Positions 45,101 to 52,117 of a stretch of DNA of 64,000 bases are shown in pieces. Location: positions 460,915-524,914 of the forward strand of contig MJCC01000012.1 in assembly GCA_001766655.1 (NCBI GenBank), written 5' to 3'. The translations under genes were made by a program, and so were the position numbers. This stretch comes from Phytomonas francai (taxonomy: Eukaryota; Euglenozoa; Kinetoplastea; Trypanosomatida; Trypanosomatidae). The notes beneath the pieces were generated by a model, which worked only from the letters and a program-made list of their open reading frames with translations, ran no database searches and was not told the origin of the DNA. Each line of letters opens with the position of its first letter. Position 1 is the stretch's first letter.

Positions 45101-48100
45101 CGCAGGGAGAATATAGCGTGTGCTATAAACTCAAAGGCGACACGGTTTGGACGTTAATGCACGGCAGCTTGCACATTCACGTGCGGAACCCGAACCGGAT
45201 GACACAGACGCCTGCCATGACGCTGGAAGGGGAGATATTTACACTGAACTTCAGCAGCTCTCAAAACGATATGCTTGAATCCCGCAGCTATGACTTTCTT
45301 AATGCCAAAGATCATGTCGCTGTGTACTTTGGCAAGGATGTGAGCTGCATTACACCGAGTGACACCGCTGTGATCACGGCTGACCCATCACGAATCGATT
45401 TGCTGCCTCACAGTATCATTTTCCAGCTCGTCCTTCCTAAGCGAGGAAACTACACAGTGTGCTACTTAGCTTTCCTTAGTTCGTCACCTCATTCAGAGGT
45501 TAACAAGTACAGCCCTGTTTGGGGCTTTGCGCCCATCGTCGTTGGACCTAACCCCGAAGGTGTCGCATTCTTCCCACTTGTCAACGCGGCTACGACTGAG
45601 TATCCTCCGAAGGAACTGATTTCGATTGTGTTTAGTGGCTTTGGTCTGTCCGCCTTGAGTGATAAATCAGATGAAGTGCGTCTGATTGATGCCAACTTAC
45701 CGTACTTGCACGAGTCCTGTCTTAAACACACCACACCGACAGAACTGTACCTCTACAAGCTCATAGCGAATGGTAGTCATGCTGTGCAGGTATTGTCTTG
45801 GTTCAAACCAATGGATGCTGACAATCTAAATAAAGGCACCGCTTCTAGCTCCCGCTACTGGATTTGCTATAAATTGTACGGTGGGTTGTACCACATCATT
45901 GGCTCAACTGCACTGAGTTTTTTTGGTACGGCAAGCCCAAGCGCGGCAAATCCATCCAAACCTATCTCAGATATCTCGATAGGCGAGTCCGTAAATTGGA
46001 CTTTGATAAGCAACACGGCATGTGCGCCTGGGGATGTATTGTATTATAGTATCAGTGGATGCAATGATAGACCCTACTACGACATGCTTCCATTGGTGAG
46101 CGGACAAGATCTCCTGTCATTATTTCCTTGGGGTGCGTCGTGGGTGAACTGCAGAGCTCCCCTGACGTCTGTGCGTGTATCCTTCATGGCTGAAGCACCC
46201 ACCAACGAGGCTCCATACGCGCTCCATCCAACGGAGGCTCAGAAATATCCGAAGTTATCTCTGTGCTATTACCACAACGTTTCTAACCAAGAACTTGAAT
46301 CTAGCGTTACGGTTTTGGGGTTGGACACGATATCGGTCAACGCTGGGGTACCACCGGTTCTACCTTTTCCTCTCACCGGCATCCAAGCAGGGCGTGTATT
46401 TTCATTCAAACTAAATGTTCAACCGGGGTCGTACTTCCTAGTGTTGACAACAACAACTGAAAAATGCTCAGGTGTGGACACACCCCCAGAGGATGCGGCT
46501 CTCTTCATGATGGTGTCTTACGATGAAACTTTCAATCACCATGTCGCTACGACAGCCGTGCCCGCCGCAGGGACATATTATATTTGCTATTCTTATCGTG
46601 TCAATGAGTGTGATCCTCGTTACGGGAGGGACTGTGCGCGTGTTGTTGGAGAGATTCGCGCGACAGCTGCCGATCCTGTGGGATGGAAAGCGGACTCGAC
46701 TCCTGTCTACACATCAGAGTTTCTCTACATCACGCTTGTCTCTAGTAAGACACTGAAGCAAGAGGGAGCATCGCTGTGGATGCGACAGCTATCAGATAGT
46801 GTGAGTCACGACAGAGTTGGTCCCACAATGGCGGACGTCGCTGCTGCATGCCTCAAGCCCCGCACGAATGGGTTTAGTAGTGTACCAGAATTCGTCACAT
46901 TTACCTTTGCGCCCGATACCGGCAAGTGGAAGAGCACGGAGCAGATCAAATACGCTGGACCATATGCATTGTGTTACAGCGATGCTGTGAGCAATAGAAT
47001 TGACAATATCGAATCTTTACCCGATTTAACAAACTTCTCCCCAATGAACGACGTGCCAATGATTACTATCTTCTATCCAGTCTCCAATGCAGGGCCAGTA
47101 GTGAACCCGAGTCGTGTCAGAGATGTTGTGTTCGAAAAGCCACCGGCTGTGGGTGGGGGTGCGATGTCTTATATTTCTTTGATTGGTTCTGGTCTCTCGA
47201 AGGATGATGGAGTTGTGGCTGTTGGCGTACCTTCCCCTTCTTTGCTGTCAATCTCAGATACTTCGAAAATCCCATTAGACATATGCACTAATTCTCACTA
47301 CACTCCCCGTGTTTCGGGTAACCCTGTCTCAACTAACCTCGTTCGTGAAGCTCAAACTCGGAGTGAGGTGCGGTACGCATTCAATTTCCAGACAACAGGA
47401 GGCTATATGCTGTGCTATACATCAGCAGAGGCACGTCGTGCCCACCAGCCCGGCTCCCCCATTACACCTAAGGGGTTCGCAGTTGTTCCTACAATAACAC
47501 GTGTGACGGTAGTAGGTGGTGTGAGTCTCGTGAAAGTACCGATAGACTTACTGATTAATGGAAATGGTCTTTCTAAGACGGATCTTGCGGCGCTTGCGTT
47601 GGTTCCCTCAATCCCCAACGCATATCATGCCGTTGCCCTCGATGTCTTTAATGTGTGCGACTCTAGTAAGCTGAATTTCATCATTGCTATGAGTACCAGC
47701 GAAGACGGCAAGACTGCCTCCTACAGACTTACTCCTGCTGTTGAGGGGGAACACGTGGTCTGCTATAAAATTCAACCCGGCGGCGGCATCGACGAGGGTT
47801 CCCAGCAACTGCCTGGGATGATTTTTGTTGGTGTGGAAGCCGCTGTGGAAGCCGTCTTTGTTATACAACCGTCGTCCTGTCAAACCTTTTTGGCCTGTGA
47901 GGTGCAGCCTAAGGTGGAGCTACGGAACAAGAACGGCCAAGCTGTGGCCTCCCCCGGTGTGAAGCTGCAAATGGCACTCGCCTTTGCAGAGACTGGTAAG
48001 TTGACACCGGAAAACTATCTATTAGGGGGTGATATATTCATCAATGAGAAGAACACAACATTTGACTTTGTGGCCTTGAGCATCTCGACCGCAGGAAACT

Positions 48101-50718
48101 ACCATATGATAGCGGAGTTTACCTTGTTAGGGGGCAATCATCTGAAAGTAAATTCATCCACATTCACGGTTGAGGATAGTCATACCCACTTACGGAGCAT
48201 TGCAGCTGTGATCTGTCTCCCAGTTGGTATCAATAGTGATCGTGAAAGTCCAATCCACTGCATATGCCAGGGTCTTTCGTCGTTTTACATACCCAAGAAC
48301 TACAGCATCACTGTAAGTGCCGGCACTGCAACACCATGTATTCCCAATGGGGAAACCTCCCAAGGCCTCCCACAGTGCACCTTTAATGTCACCCCCCCCT
48401 CAAATTCTGTAAGCAAAGGGATTCCACTTAACTACCTCGTTATCGATGTTCGGAATGTTGAACCATACACTCTTTGGCCCGTTAGTAACTCTCCCGTTGT
48501 TGTGCGTCTGCCAAGTCTTCCTGGTAAATGCACGACACTGTCATGTGCTGACTCTACATTTATGACAGGGCATGTGCAATTGCCTGTCGGCTACGTTCGT
48601 TCAGGAGATACTCTTCGCTGTACAGTACAGGGCTGCGCGGTTATTGACAATGCCACCACCAACGTTGTCGTCCCACCTTCCAAACTACTTGTCACGAACA
48701 CTTACTCCTCTGATGGCACAAATAAAACTGACACCGTCGACATTGGTAAGTACCCAGATGATCCTAATGGGCTTTATTCTTTCAACCTTAACATAGGCTC
48801 AGCACTGCAGATCGCAGTGTATGGTTCAATCCTTATGAGTTCAGACAGGGAACACAATAGTTTGGAAAGCAGAAGTACCATGATCGGAAGCCCTCAGATC
48901 CGTATAATTCTTGGTATGCCCACTGCAAAGGACACCACGATTTCCTGCGTGTCTAGTGCGTCAAGTTCTAGAGTGTGGTTCCTTGCTGCGGAAACGATGA
49001 CTTGCGTGCTCCGACTGGCAGACTACAGTGGCCGCGTGAACGGCATTGGGGCTGACTTAGAGGTATTGATGCCACAGGGTGGTACCTCTAGAATAATAAA
49101 CCCCACGTTTCCCAGCACTGAACTGACTATTGCGGTAACTACACCTGACTCAGCCCCCGTACGTCTTGCCTCTACACTTGAAGAGAGTAAGTTGCAAGAT
49201 GTCATTGGACACAGTGCAGCATCTACACTTGAGAACACTTATGATTTCCAGTTTGAAATACAGGTCAACTTTAGGCCCGCAAAAAATATGAAATTAGGTT
49301 CTTACACTGGGAAACTTGTTTACGTTAGGACCATGACAGACCCCCTACCGGAATTCATTTCGGGTACCAAAATTTCAATCTCTTTAGTGGGATCGGGCCT
49401 TGAAACAACGCATCGCTACGAGATTTCCGGCACTTCCACTTGTGAGGCCGGGCCTTTCGATCTACAGAAAGCTGTTGCATCTTTGATTAGCAATCCCACG
49501 CAGGCGACACGACTGAATTTCACAGTACCCAAGGGTGAAACATTTTATCTCTGTGTTGCCACAGAAGATTCACTGGACTATCTAAGGTTGCTGACCCCTC
49601 ACGCGTTCGTGATTTCTAGGGGCCAACAGAATGATTGGACGAGGGATAACTTAATTCTTCTCATCATTGGCATTATCTTTCTTGCGATTCTCTTTTTGTT
49701 GATGTTTATACTTCTCTATTGCATTTTTTGCTCAAATAAAGGGGTCGTTGAGCGCCGTCGTCATGCCCGAGAGATCCACCCACGATCCACGGTGTATATA
49801 CCGCCAATGGCAAATGACCGCTTTTTGTGGCGCGAAAACTTCACTCCTGTTCAATCCGAGACCTTGCAATCGAGTGTAGCAGGCGTCGATCCGGTGCACA
49901 TCACAACAACCTCACCCTCCGCAGACCCGCCGAACATCAACGTAAATATCGAGAGAACAGTAAAGGACCATCGTCGCCACGTCCCCGAAGATCCTGTGTT
50001 GTTGCATCCGTCACAGGTTGCTATTCCAGCACAAGAGGAAGTGAAGAATCCCATGCCTTACACAACGACAGCAACGCCGGACTCGACATTTAGAAATGCA
50101 GTAGTCACAAACAAGAAAAATATGTCAGAGATAACTGGCGATGCCCTGATATACCACACAAGGAGCAGAAACCATGATGCCCATACGCGTCACTATAGCG
50201 AAGGCAGTAGACGAAAGAGTCGTGGTCATAACGATAAACATGACGGAACAGCTAGTAGTAAAAAGCGCACATTCACACCAGATATATATCCACCTCCTTC
50301 ATCTCCTTATTCTGACATAAGTTTAGAAGAGCACCAGTTGGAAAAGCGAGCATTATCTAAGCCAATGAGCGGGATACCTTTCATTCCAAGCGTCCCCATG
50401 ACGATACAGGATACAAATAGTCCAGAAAAGCGCCTCATACATTTAGATCAATCTTCAAATCGTAAGGACCACTGCACACCAAAATCACATAACACATCAA
50501 TCATGCCGTTGCATGAAACTACAGTATCAACAGCCCCAGGAGAACCTACACCAGAGAACAAGCAACAGAGTAATGAGGCGTTTAATCAGAATAGTAAAGA
50601 ATATACTATAGCAGGTACAGCAGTAGGCCCATTTGTTATATCTGGACACACATCTCGGCCCATGGTAGCCCCAGAAGAATACGTGAAAAAGTTGCAGAAA
50701 TGGGAAAAAATAAACTAA
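30151..50718 (+). CDS. Giant repeat-containing membrane protein, 6855 aa
   Basis: Function not recognised. A 130-residue polar N terminus precedes a hydrophobic signal or signal-anchor segment (about 134-153). From there to about residue 6480 the chain consists of some 47 related units averaging about 135 residues. Each unit has a Pro and Gly-containing start, a strand ending F-x-G-x-G-L, an acidic turn with a hydrophobic strand and often a Cys, and near its end a Tyr-x-Val-Cys-Tyr motif, then a small W/V-rich strand. The two recurring Cys suggest one disulphide per domain in a beta-sandwich resembling Ig-like or IPT/TIG folds. At about 5905-6010 is a different Ig-like unit (PKVELRNKNGQAV). 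A transmembrane helix (about 6499-6530) is followed by a 325-residue polar cytoplasmic tail. Many glycosylation sequons fit a long extracellular stalk or adhesin; a role in adhesion is inferred. The uninterrupted frame over 20.5 kb implies strong selection. Confidence 0.85.
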   Translation: MSRMGALVTTKSLPQLENGEGSPQSHTAFMNEKSVTLTLPSEIRPPCLQCRRYSSKVSLYDTHKEVDQVFSIGEPTTGVSSLSYLATDPIVKLPSYNIPFTYTRTLYRSLLLQVSILFQKGFRASGLVTRLRFLQILLVSVLMLVISSMTVEATMSFNPTNVVQASMYQTIQLRLTSNPLKGDPPIVNNDEVYLFIDPGPGPATECKYDLARQPQEMGHFKVTDADGDGSLGYVELPILSSMFSENSSYVLCYLSQGLKLAMILRRSSDRSGSTALLIWPPLYKQYDLFPTNASGGEGMVNLRLLENELPKNRPHNKAFRKSFTIFLPSCVPKLNCSDLNALTIACDAVGRDLEQRGSVDGVILISYLSHPSVASVAGNFVVPYLPSSRGYFICAPYCPNDAVNCGSPNGSMSYTVVAAATPVLKFSPATPGVYSCVPEKPQAREEGSLTFHGNGLSNVDKVKIIVPSDECTSPSASLIGSIEFSDLEYTPTENKTSIQFVRLDLLDKTITGKVCYWRHASGMWSSAYLSQDNQNPDFTIDPLQPSHFTILTPSPGVGQTITLKFVGNGLNGSADRAFLSPMVVSKSCSPISDTEDLFVCTMTGAATPLCNVNVDPPLNREMKLFVYYCKVGRANYAQLRDTVSLAARNPTYTLSSLPMYGGQFIRMKFTGKGLSANDEVRIIEYGKSCGSSAQPFANISLASLREVKPGEVYSCRLVGQADVCLTVCYHIANSDTWIVTHSSFSSSESVSASCPTTALYIAPYPGRYSFPMTTKANPITAYETAQMRINNMKSSRSNILVRVKVVRMPDSCVLKLCSGKPACETEVSAHDFVSNFMHSSLSAYVMVSEVNTNYVVCISLVEGEPFFPVLPYWVPEASVNVSTYGFKAITRNPELSSYNPKSWHVGMSTLATIFSGAGLESSRDRVYPVATNTLLGNQVCPPPNDTPPMILVPSMHPESSTTEAVNVTYARSDLITVDVVHFCYEWGSASDTGSVEGPRRMSYAGYVSLGSAIPSSFKLANVPADGEYYATDSVVMIFLSESSGNNVLSVSNDVVYFYRFDNSMYPNPNCYCNPATCPSSLKTSYSDAIFTNVTTSGVLPGSQVNYTNFHGFRNYKVDTTYVVCYTVGFFAHTDVYMGRFMVRLANPMYYTMLKRDETVNYAGEVIGILAYRCLDISSCKPLTKDDEMILIPNTVECASVYSADAFANVVQRIGEPVIASDNGLTYLQRFVVSQNGSYRVCYRRSSKRAGGFAELAFTSKFLAEPIKVVNADPSFFETIPAAPSEGQFLIVNLQCSEAECSSCSVLRLVQGANAFCWDLATKSQTYISTDCITTTSIQFPNQYIAAGSYTVCYGGGDIEHTRRLPGTLVVSKMNPSSYVSTPDSERIIFTNQVSNFSLRIKGDNLGVYDEAFLLTSKFYSCHDLCTFKIQDNRTLQRWLAPSIDPYPLEKTSDGVSWVVSNLTKRFSVGMLDDNTLCNGSGRPCEMKLCYKRKDTSWAPVPIESSPLIQIEHPDPSTVLFDSNMLISNMYVMVTVSGSNLKEADSLVINTGIVCDTGAVEAAILVGKPSVDEAGTQWRGVLRLLNGGADTYTVCYTRESGTTSEIDNIIFPDSSSSMINILPSPLYAVYSKLNFTSPYYGITRYEEMIIGASFTDDGSEVVPLTIVQLIYADPSRAECNYAPFLKDTNKTAQFPVVQSFTETSAGSGVFQGRLMTSPDVYMLCMNTSKGLFRVDKFPPNQQGKAKVAVNWLASLGAPTSIPKYSIVIGGESPDSYDVFPNEPMMGQQIQFKFYAPITSSTTSKPFTLEDTVQIIYGDLFDCGFRNTTILSEGHVKLISDTSDRITALAELVLPDVSNINIDVPSANVNYSLTVCYRKKSGTFATVPRPKTTVDHNLHVMETIPTHWSSIPMQLQARASANITFLGNNDTPWYLGAQDSAFLVRAPDKNKGPTNSELCRTGSRVLSSMGLEKDGINTIWRVPLGKLKEGIYLACYIAESNGEAIYVSSPELLVVYPLQSPTGAYSNNHAHSNVLNAYRGERFYIFFNTSEELRVVLNDGLTPASKLVGRDVVSISPHRDCSAPLQSDRVAEIPASFGYKPLDENMNSVGVPVPYIHLRVRAESGTYFVCMHRTGREPWQAYYTSSLVGSDVHPAVLTITDAPVTEFTTTPVSPRVFVKRTSVHLSFSPGYTLSNFNQLFFVPFRNDAISAEDEISHDNCYRPPTRSEAVSEAVVLLNNSLQVTLTTMDLEWSFSDTGAYLLCFQLIEQPTVASVFPSKLNVLNPSPIFYEVKPIIAKGSAFDMYITSLDPIFENDKNRMDIYILPSDANIEALPNCLGANPPSGGGTISFTSFKNTNNSYASVSPVINDSGYFFVCFLTYDQTMAFPVPNHAGYYSFSVGITGAQKYEVKPSNPYLGQVLKIAMKGSLLSDKDHVKIVYVSPKRLTTLVYPQEATIGESYEKECSDSSVNADASAPPGDTVGSVVESSSGILGYYYPRVNATGKYVLCYQSSPLGNTWGSVNNPELFTVGEAHPSGFWLQPDPVYETQIVKLIVQDSAGLLQTQDRLKLVASEETDNRGFRCSDDAPASSDVVVIGLLDSESTKYAFVFRVCGKSSTSVIVCYQLAGTDTWAEVPRSSPPPNYVFSPVIFLKDPFVGPSLIPNPKYTPRPYEPFSFTFTGSSAFEEVTHVGFSMGSLEACTLNVSYVIPSFYVKESTASNVFTVSINASGSYTVHLGMSASMLDPNITKMGSLVVGPCEPCAVMPPYAFVDHEVSLTFTSSRKGLSEGDALRLIPGSQNPSDLPCDNPQGPYKSMTFAPTSVASDGSLTSFTVHTGKLADSNNYLGEYHLCYLKGSRNSGEGNFSIISDDAGVKAVFSIYPLDFVKLKNVCPNQGSVYALETVVFNLTVFDEHIYPHAAFGSEDRFQLVPHDEASKNTCEDIDSVLTQQDSGDSGVVFPKLESYGIAYSNWYATMPVVRHSTSYLLCFKLQYDTTFRSVQTTKFIIHPANPYILYTTPSVILPESTNAVINVAGVGLATGDNAFLVSNTESCAETCYHPLHPVEWDGGHKRVTFTKEYINDTMFRITFSGAIQEVLTLGVCYRRSENLLTRVGNVHVGEPNPTSWMINFVPRLGTRPTISFTGRDLTKDDRAMIVRLGDRCYEGFAVVNAALSSIDSETHQTASFYLALTDVAKGEYTVCYLISTIGAYVEMNKTLIVLSGGPNAFTTSNTPMRWRATVVSMQPDPDTDPYDPQLNDEAYIVNSEGSCFDEVHATVPYGTPYAKLTNHLEPMRIRVGFNTEDTYIVCYKLADSGYARVGLNLVINPISSSPNTVNRFPINTYQGQRVTYNFSGYTEHDPIETGDEVMLVGRARGCWDTAEMAPEQILVNSSPLSRIHKGQKPLGEWKAHIPSLGPDVPKDIKFPCEYILCYRDGRQAEYVPVPVPISTPVASQIQDIHAVADTNSGSSTEANSDDSPETNSDDSSEANSYTEYVFYAADPPTYSTQPAIVRVGMSDVHVSFPGAQVGDMAYAVWFETLTDEVCTSNSILISLKARTYPQYSLNLPGNLSAGDNHVALCYIKAGGTVAEVPQMPSISIGNPRGYKMNTPKTFSGFHREYILFSIFGKGLDAQKDSLVFTETPCGSATRPLNSTPALARKGDMETISAGVSLVAQFRSSRDVLHVYVCYEFENIWREVGNPFTLQLGDPSTAQLEIYNGNGSPRAGQHLSIKLASSAFITPEQADVLSVSSATGAGTWCQNFTQDDIQEPGLIIGTPLLEVPVWLHTGTSRLCLRISKDAPWMDIASTVDGVGLVEVLEANPSRMEVFPNPPRVGQQVTLTFHLVVQSAKGDMIRIPSPGYQKSCDTATSVVGFPSMIPVIVVDKFTTRVTLEDSTDVLAYRSFNTTGAYLVCYYSALEATWGVVGGTFSAGTLNVQEYVPQRWVLESGALVQFQNFTLRFDDELGQLHPSGGDLVWAAPAKQNCGVDPHSCVQCIVFEVNTTASTPKSVVTKPKSSGIVDNMNLCYLLAGATASMMGKSIDISSGPIRCIKETAMTVGMRQVATFMIDNGIDVNQDTWRVSFYKMSAGECQSHYVPAFLPGMVERGTTTATNVSYIVNWPLDLVEDRYRICYHHDNLVAPVCTCEQINSKNEECYIIMQTPLEKFSVAPDASYAGQTIRVTLTLAADRSMYPPTDIKFVRYVDKLTACDASAAFNPNGTLKKINDTVYQYVFKHDYLSDPGRFLVCVLTDLSTDYVRAAKDSKDEQNDNLLWIRPYLKLTTFPSKPEYLRAMQTLTLSFTHQSKLPDDVVSLGDSFTFVSDPKYCVESYINQQEPDKELQKFYFDDTAFRSLPAPVWSADKQKFESGTFLTFNERGISTQYLCYKLVAGTWAPVLPELNIQPAMTNNDECAMLLKAEGEGGGVSGSSIRAMQFIRTTIKGTADFSKLYTKFDAIRMVPQDYACVNDTAVVFISSETYPQPSTNFDVSVVAFSEEAGEYKVCYRIGGPENDFANWSPICQHMTFTAPSPSGEFLGCLLEGQSLDVTVAHHDDIVFSADDKVRYVAGGEHCLHANGSSAPPLSTITLNDKAQSVDGFKLGPDAMGKTSIPLPYALLGTQTNRFTLCYRDAAGHEFAVPINYKAEPREWIFLVQPQQPTFISVKPPNAQLGQRLVLNFTASNVATPLGLTPYGPLPEFPIPGPAFNGTFDAATLLPLEDGVVYREGRCAAAARSKMLELYGVYGATSKPPYTIAVYDPKIGGRRHIACYRLASCKVVDIGEVLNIFPYNPSRTYIIPDKPRQGQLLEVHFTRDGTTPGAKFLTPKQDLATIQTDLKSCWLLGTDRGTVVSGTPSEVQFVMIFPAQAQAESRTLTARVCYRLIRETWSEVPNGVVSVLPANPVAFMTEPAVPQQDKLNTIRFIGSGLSLDDRVKIISRSLSCDETSKPPADFVAYDAAMKPLHGTESGWQVRTISMDGSASVGLNISTNTQGEYSVCYKLKGDTVWTLMHGSLHIHVRNPNRMTQTPAMTLEGEIFTLNFSSSQNDMLESRSYDFLNAKDHVAVYFGKDVSCITPSDTAVITADPSRIDLLPHSIIFQLVLPKRGNYTVCYLAFLSSSPHSEVNKYSPVWGFAPIVVGPNPEGVAFFPLVNAATTEYPPKELISIVFSGFGLSALSDKSDEVRLIDANLPYLHESCLKHTTPTELYLYKLIANGSHAVQVLSWFKPMDADNLNKGTASSSRYWICYKLYGGLYHIIGSTALSFFGTASPSAANPSKPISDISIGESVNWTLISNTACAPGDVLYYSISGCNDRPYYDMLPLVSGQDLLSLFPWGASWVNCRAPLTSVRVSFMAEAPTNEAPYALHPTEAQKYPKLSLCYYHNVSNQELESSVTVLGLDTISVNAGVPPVLPFPLTGIQAGRVFSFKLNVQPGSYFLVLTTTTEKCSGVDTPPEDAALFMMVSYDETFNHHVATTAVPAAGTYYICYSYRVNECDPRYGRDCARVVGEIRATAADPVGWKADSTPVYTSEFLYITLVSSKTLKQEGASLWMRQLSDSVSHDRVGPTMADVAAACLKPRTNGFSSVPEFVTFTFAPDTGKWKSTEQIKYAGPYALCYSDAVSNRIDNIESLPDLTNFSPMNDVPMITIFYPVSNAGPVVNPSRVRDVVFEKPPAVGGGAMSYISLIGSGLSKDDGVVAVGVPSPSLLSISDTSKIPLDICTNSHYTPRVSGNPVSTNLVREAQTRSEVRYAFNFQTTGGYMLCYTSAEARRAHQPGSPITPKGFAVVPTITRVTVVGGVSLVKVPIDLLINGNGLSKTDLAALALVPSIPNAYHAVALDVFNVCDSSKLNFIIAMSTSEDGKTASYRLTPAVEGEHVVCYKIQPGGGIDEGSQQLPGMIFVGVEAAVEAVFVIQPSSCQTFLACEVQPKVELRNKNGQAVASPGVKLQMALAFAETGKLTPENYLLGGDIFINEKNTTFDFVALSISTAGNYHMIAEFTLLGGNHLKVNSSTFTVEDSHTHLRSIAAVICLPVGINSDRESPIHCICQGLSSFYIPKNYSITVSAGTATPCIPNGETSQGLPQCTFNVTPPSNSVSKGIPLNYLVIDVRNVEPYTLWPVSNSPVVVRLPSLPGKCTTLSCADSTFMTGHVQLPVGYVRSGDTLRCTVQGCAVIDNATTNVVVPPSKLLVTNTYSSDGTNKTDTVDIGKYPDDPNGLYSFNLNIGSALQIAVYGSILMSSDREHNSLESRSTMIGSPQIRIILGMPTAKDTTISCVSSASSSRVWFLAAETMTCVLRLADYSGRVNGIGADLEVLMPQGGTSRIINPTFPSTELTIAVTTPDSAPVRLASTLEESKLQDVIGHSAASTLENTYDFQFEIQVNFRPAKNMKLGSYTGKLVYVRTMTDPLPEFISGTKISISLVGSGLETTHRYEISGTSTCEAGPFDLQKAVASLISNPTQATRLNFTVPKGETFYLCVATEDSLDYLRLLTPHAFVISRGQQNDWTRDNLILLIIGIIFLAILFLLMFILLYCIFCSNKGVVERRRHAREIHPRSTVYIPPMANDRFLWRENFTPVQSETLQSSVAGVDPVHITTTSPSADPPNINVNIERTVKDHRRHVPEDPVLLHPSQVAIPAQEEVKNPMPYTTTATPDSTFRNAVVTNKKNMSEITGDALIYHTRSRNHDAHTRHYSEGSRRKSRGHNDKHDGTASSKKRTFTPDIYPPPSSPYSDISLEEHQLEKRALSKPMSGIPFIPSVPMTIQDTNSPEKRLIHLDQSSNRKDHCTPKSHNTSIMPLHETTVSTAPGEPTPENKQQSNEAFNQNSKEYTIAGTAVGPFVISGHTSRPMVAPEEYVKKLQKWEKIN
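30820..30855 (+). other. EF-hand-like calcium loop in first repeat of giant protein
   Basis: Residues 224-235 read DADGDGSLGYVE, with Asp at loop positions 1, 3 and 5, Gly at 6 and Glu at 12, the exact canonical EF-hand loop pattern. It lies in the predicted extracellular part. Calcium binding is inferred; the flanking helices of a true EF hand are not obvious. Confidence 0.6.
40545..40614 (+). repeat. 24-bp in-frame tandem repeat inside the giant gene
   Basis: About 2.8 copies of a 24-bp unit coding for Glu-Ala/Thr-Asn-Ser-Asp-Asp-Ser-Ser/Pro. It forms an acidic Ser-rich linker between two Cys-Tyr repeat units, the only recent tandem expansion seen in the gene. Confidence 0.75.
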
Positions 50719-51027
50719 AATAAGTAAAAAAATAATTACCGAAGACAGAAGAAGCAAAGGAAAGAGGAGCTCCAAATCTTAAAATAATCCGTTCTTTTTT
50801 AATCTATAGATTAAAAATAGCAACAGAAGATGAGCATAATAGACGTGAACGCATTCATATATTTTATCAACAAAAGTGCAAGAGCAGCACATTTTTATTT
50901 CTGTTTTAACAGCATGGGCGCTTTTATCTTTGTGAGACTGCAAACAAGTATACGTGAAGGCGTTTGCCAGTGTGCGAATTTTTTTCTACATGTATTGTTT
51001 TCTGACTGTTCTACAGGTGCTGTGCTC
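50719..51027. other. 3' flank of the giant gene
   Basis: About 310 bp of AT-rich sequence between the stop codon and an assembly gap. It probably holds the 3' UTR. No gene is supported; frames running into the gap are artefacts. Confidence 0.6.
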
Positions 51028-51967
51028 NNNNNNNNNNNNNNNNNNNNNNNNNNNNNNNNNNNNNNNNNNNNNNNNNNNNNNNNNNNNNNNNNNNNNNNNN
51101 NNNNNNNNNNNNNNNNNNNNNNNNNNNNNNNNNNNNNNNNNNNNNNNNNNNNNNNNNNNNNNNNNNNNNNNNNNNNNNNNNNNNNNNNNNNNNNNNNNNN
51201 NNNNNNNNNNNNNNNNNNNNNNNNNNNNNNNNNNNNNNNNNNNNNNNNNNNNNNNNNNNNNNNNNNNNNNNNNNNNNNNNNNNNNNNNNNNNNNNNNNNN
51301 NNNNNNNNNNNNNNNNNNNNNNNNNNNNNNNNNNNNNNNNNNNNNNNNNNNNNNNNNNNNNNNNNNNNNNNNNNNNNNNNNNNNNNNNNNNNNNNNNNNN
51401 NNNNNNNNNNNNNNNNNNNNNNNNNNNNNNNNNNNNNNNNNNNNNNNNNNNNNNNNNNNNNNNNNNNNNNNNNNNNNNNNNNNNNNNNNNNNNNNNNNNN
51501 NNNNNNNNNNNNNNNNNNNNNNNNNNNNNNNNNNNNNNNNNNNNNNNNNNNNNNNNNNNNNNNNNNNNNNNNNNNNNNNNNNNNNNNNNNNNNNNNNNNN
51601 NNNNNNNNNNNNNNNNNNNNNNNNNNNNNNNNNNNNNNNNNNNNNNNNNNNNNNNNNNNNNNNNNNNNNNNNNNNNNNNNNNNNNNNNNNNNNNNNNNNN
51701 NNNNNNNNNNNNNNNNNNNNNNNNNNNNNNNNNNNNNNNNNNNNNNNNNNNNNNNNNNNNNNNNNNNNNNNNNNNNNNNNNNNNNNNNNNNNNNNNNNNN
51801 NNNNNNNNNNNNNNNNNNNNNNNNNNNNNNNNNNNNNNNNNNNNNNNNNNNNNNNNNNNNNNNNNNNNNNNNNNNNNNNNNNNNNNNNNNNNNNNNNNNN
51901 NNNNNNNNNNNNNNNNNNNNNNNNNNNNNNNNNNNNNNNNNNNNNNNNNNNNNNNNNNNNNNNNNNN
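51028..51967. other. Assembly gap (940 N)
   Basis: A continuous run of unspecified bases. Content and true length are unknown. Sequence to its right does not continue what lies to its left. Confidence 0.99.
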
Positions 51968-52117
51968 TCGGAGCCGCGCGGGCACAAGCGCGACAGCAGT
52001 ATCGTCATTGGCATCCATGCAAGCATGTAGCACACTTGTAGAATGATGGCGTCACCGCAGATATACATGGCGTGATCCGGAATGTCAATCGTTACATTCC
52101 AGCGCTTAAGCATGATG
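51968..52117 (-). pseudogene. Folate/biopterin transporter gene fragment (150 bp)
   Basis: This matches 61975-62124 in the intact BT1 transporter gene of this window in the same orientation, with about 8 differences in 150 bp. It corresponds to the transporter segment around CYMLSWMP and [20 protein letters not shown]. It abuts the gap on the left and a plus-strand dehydrogenase fragment on the right, so it cannot encode a transporter here. It may derive from another gene copy through recombination, or it may be an assembly chimera at a gap edge. Confidence 0.85.
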
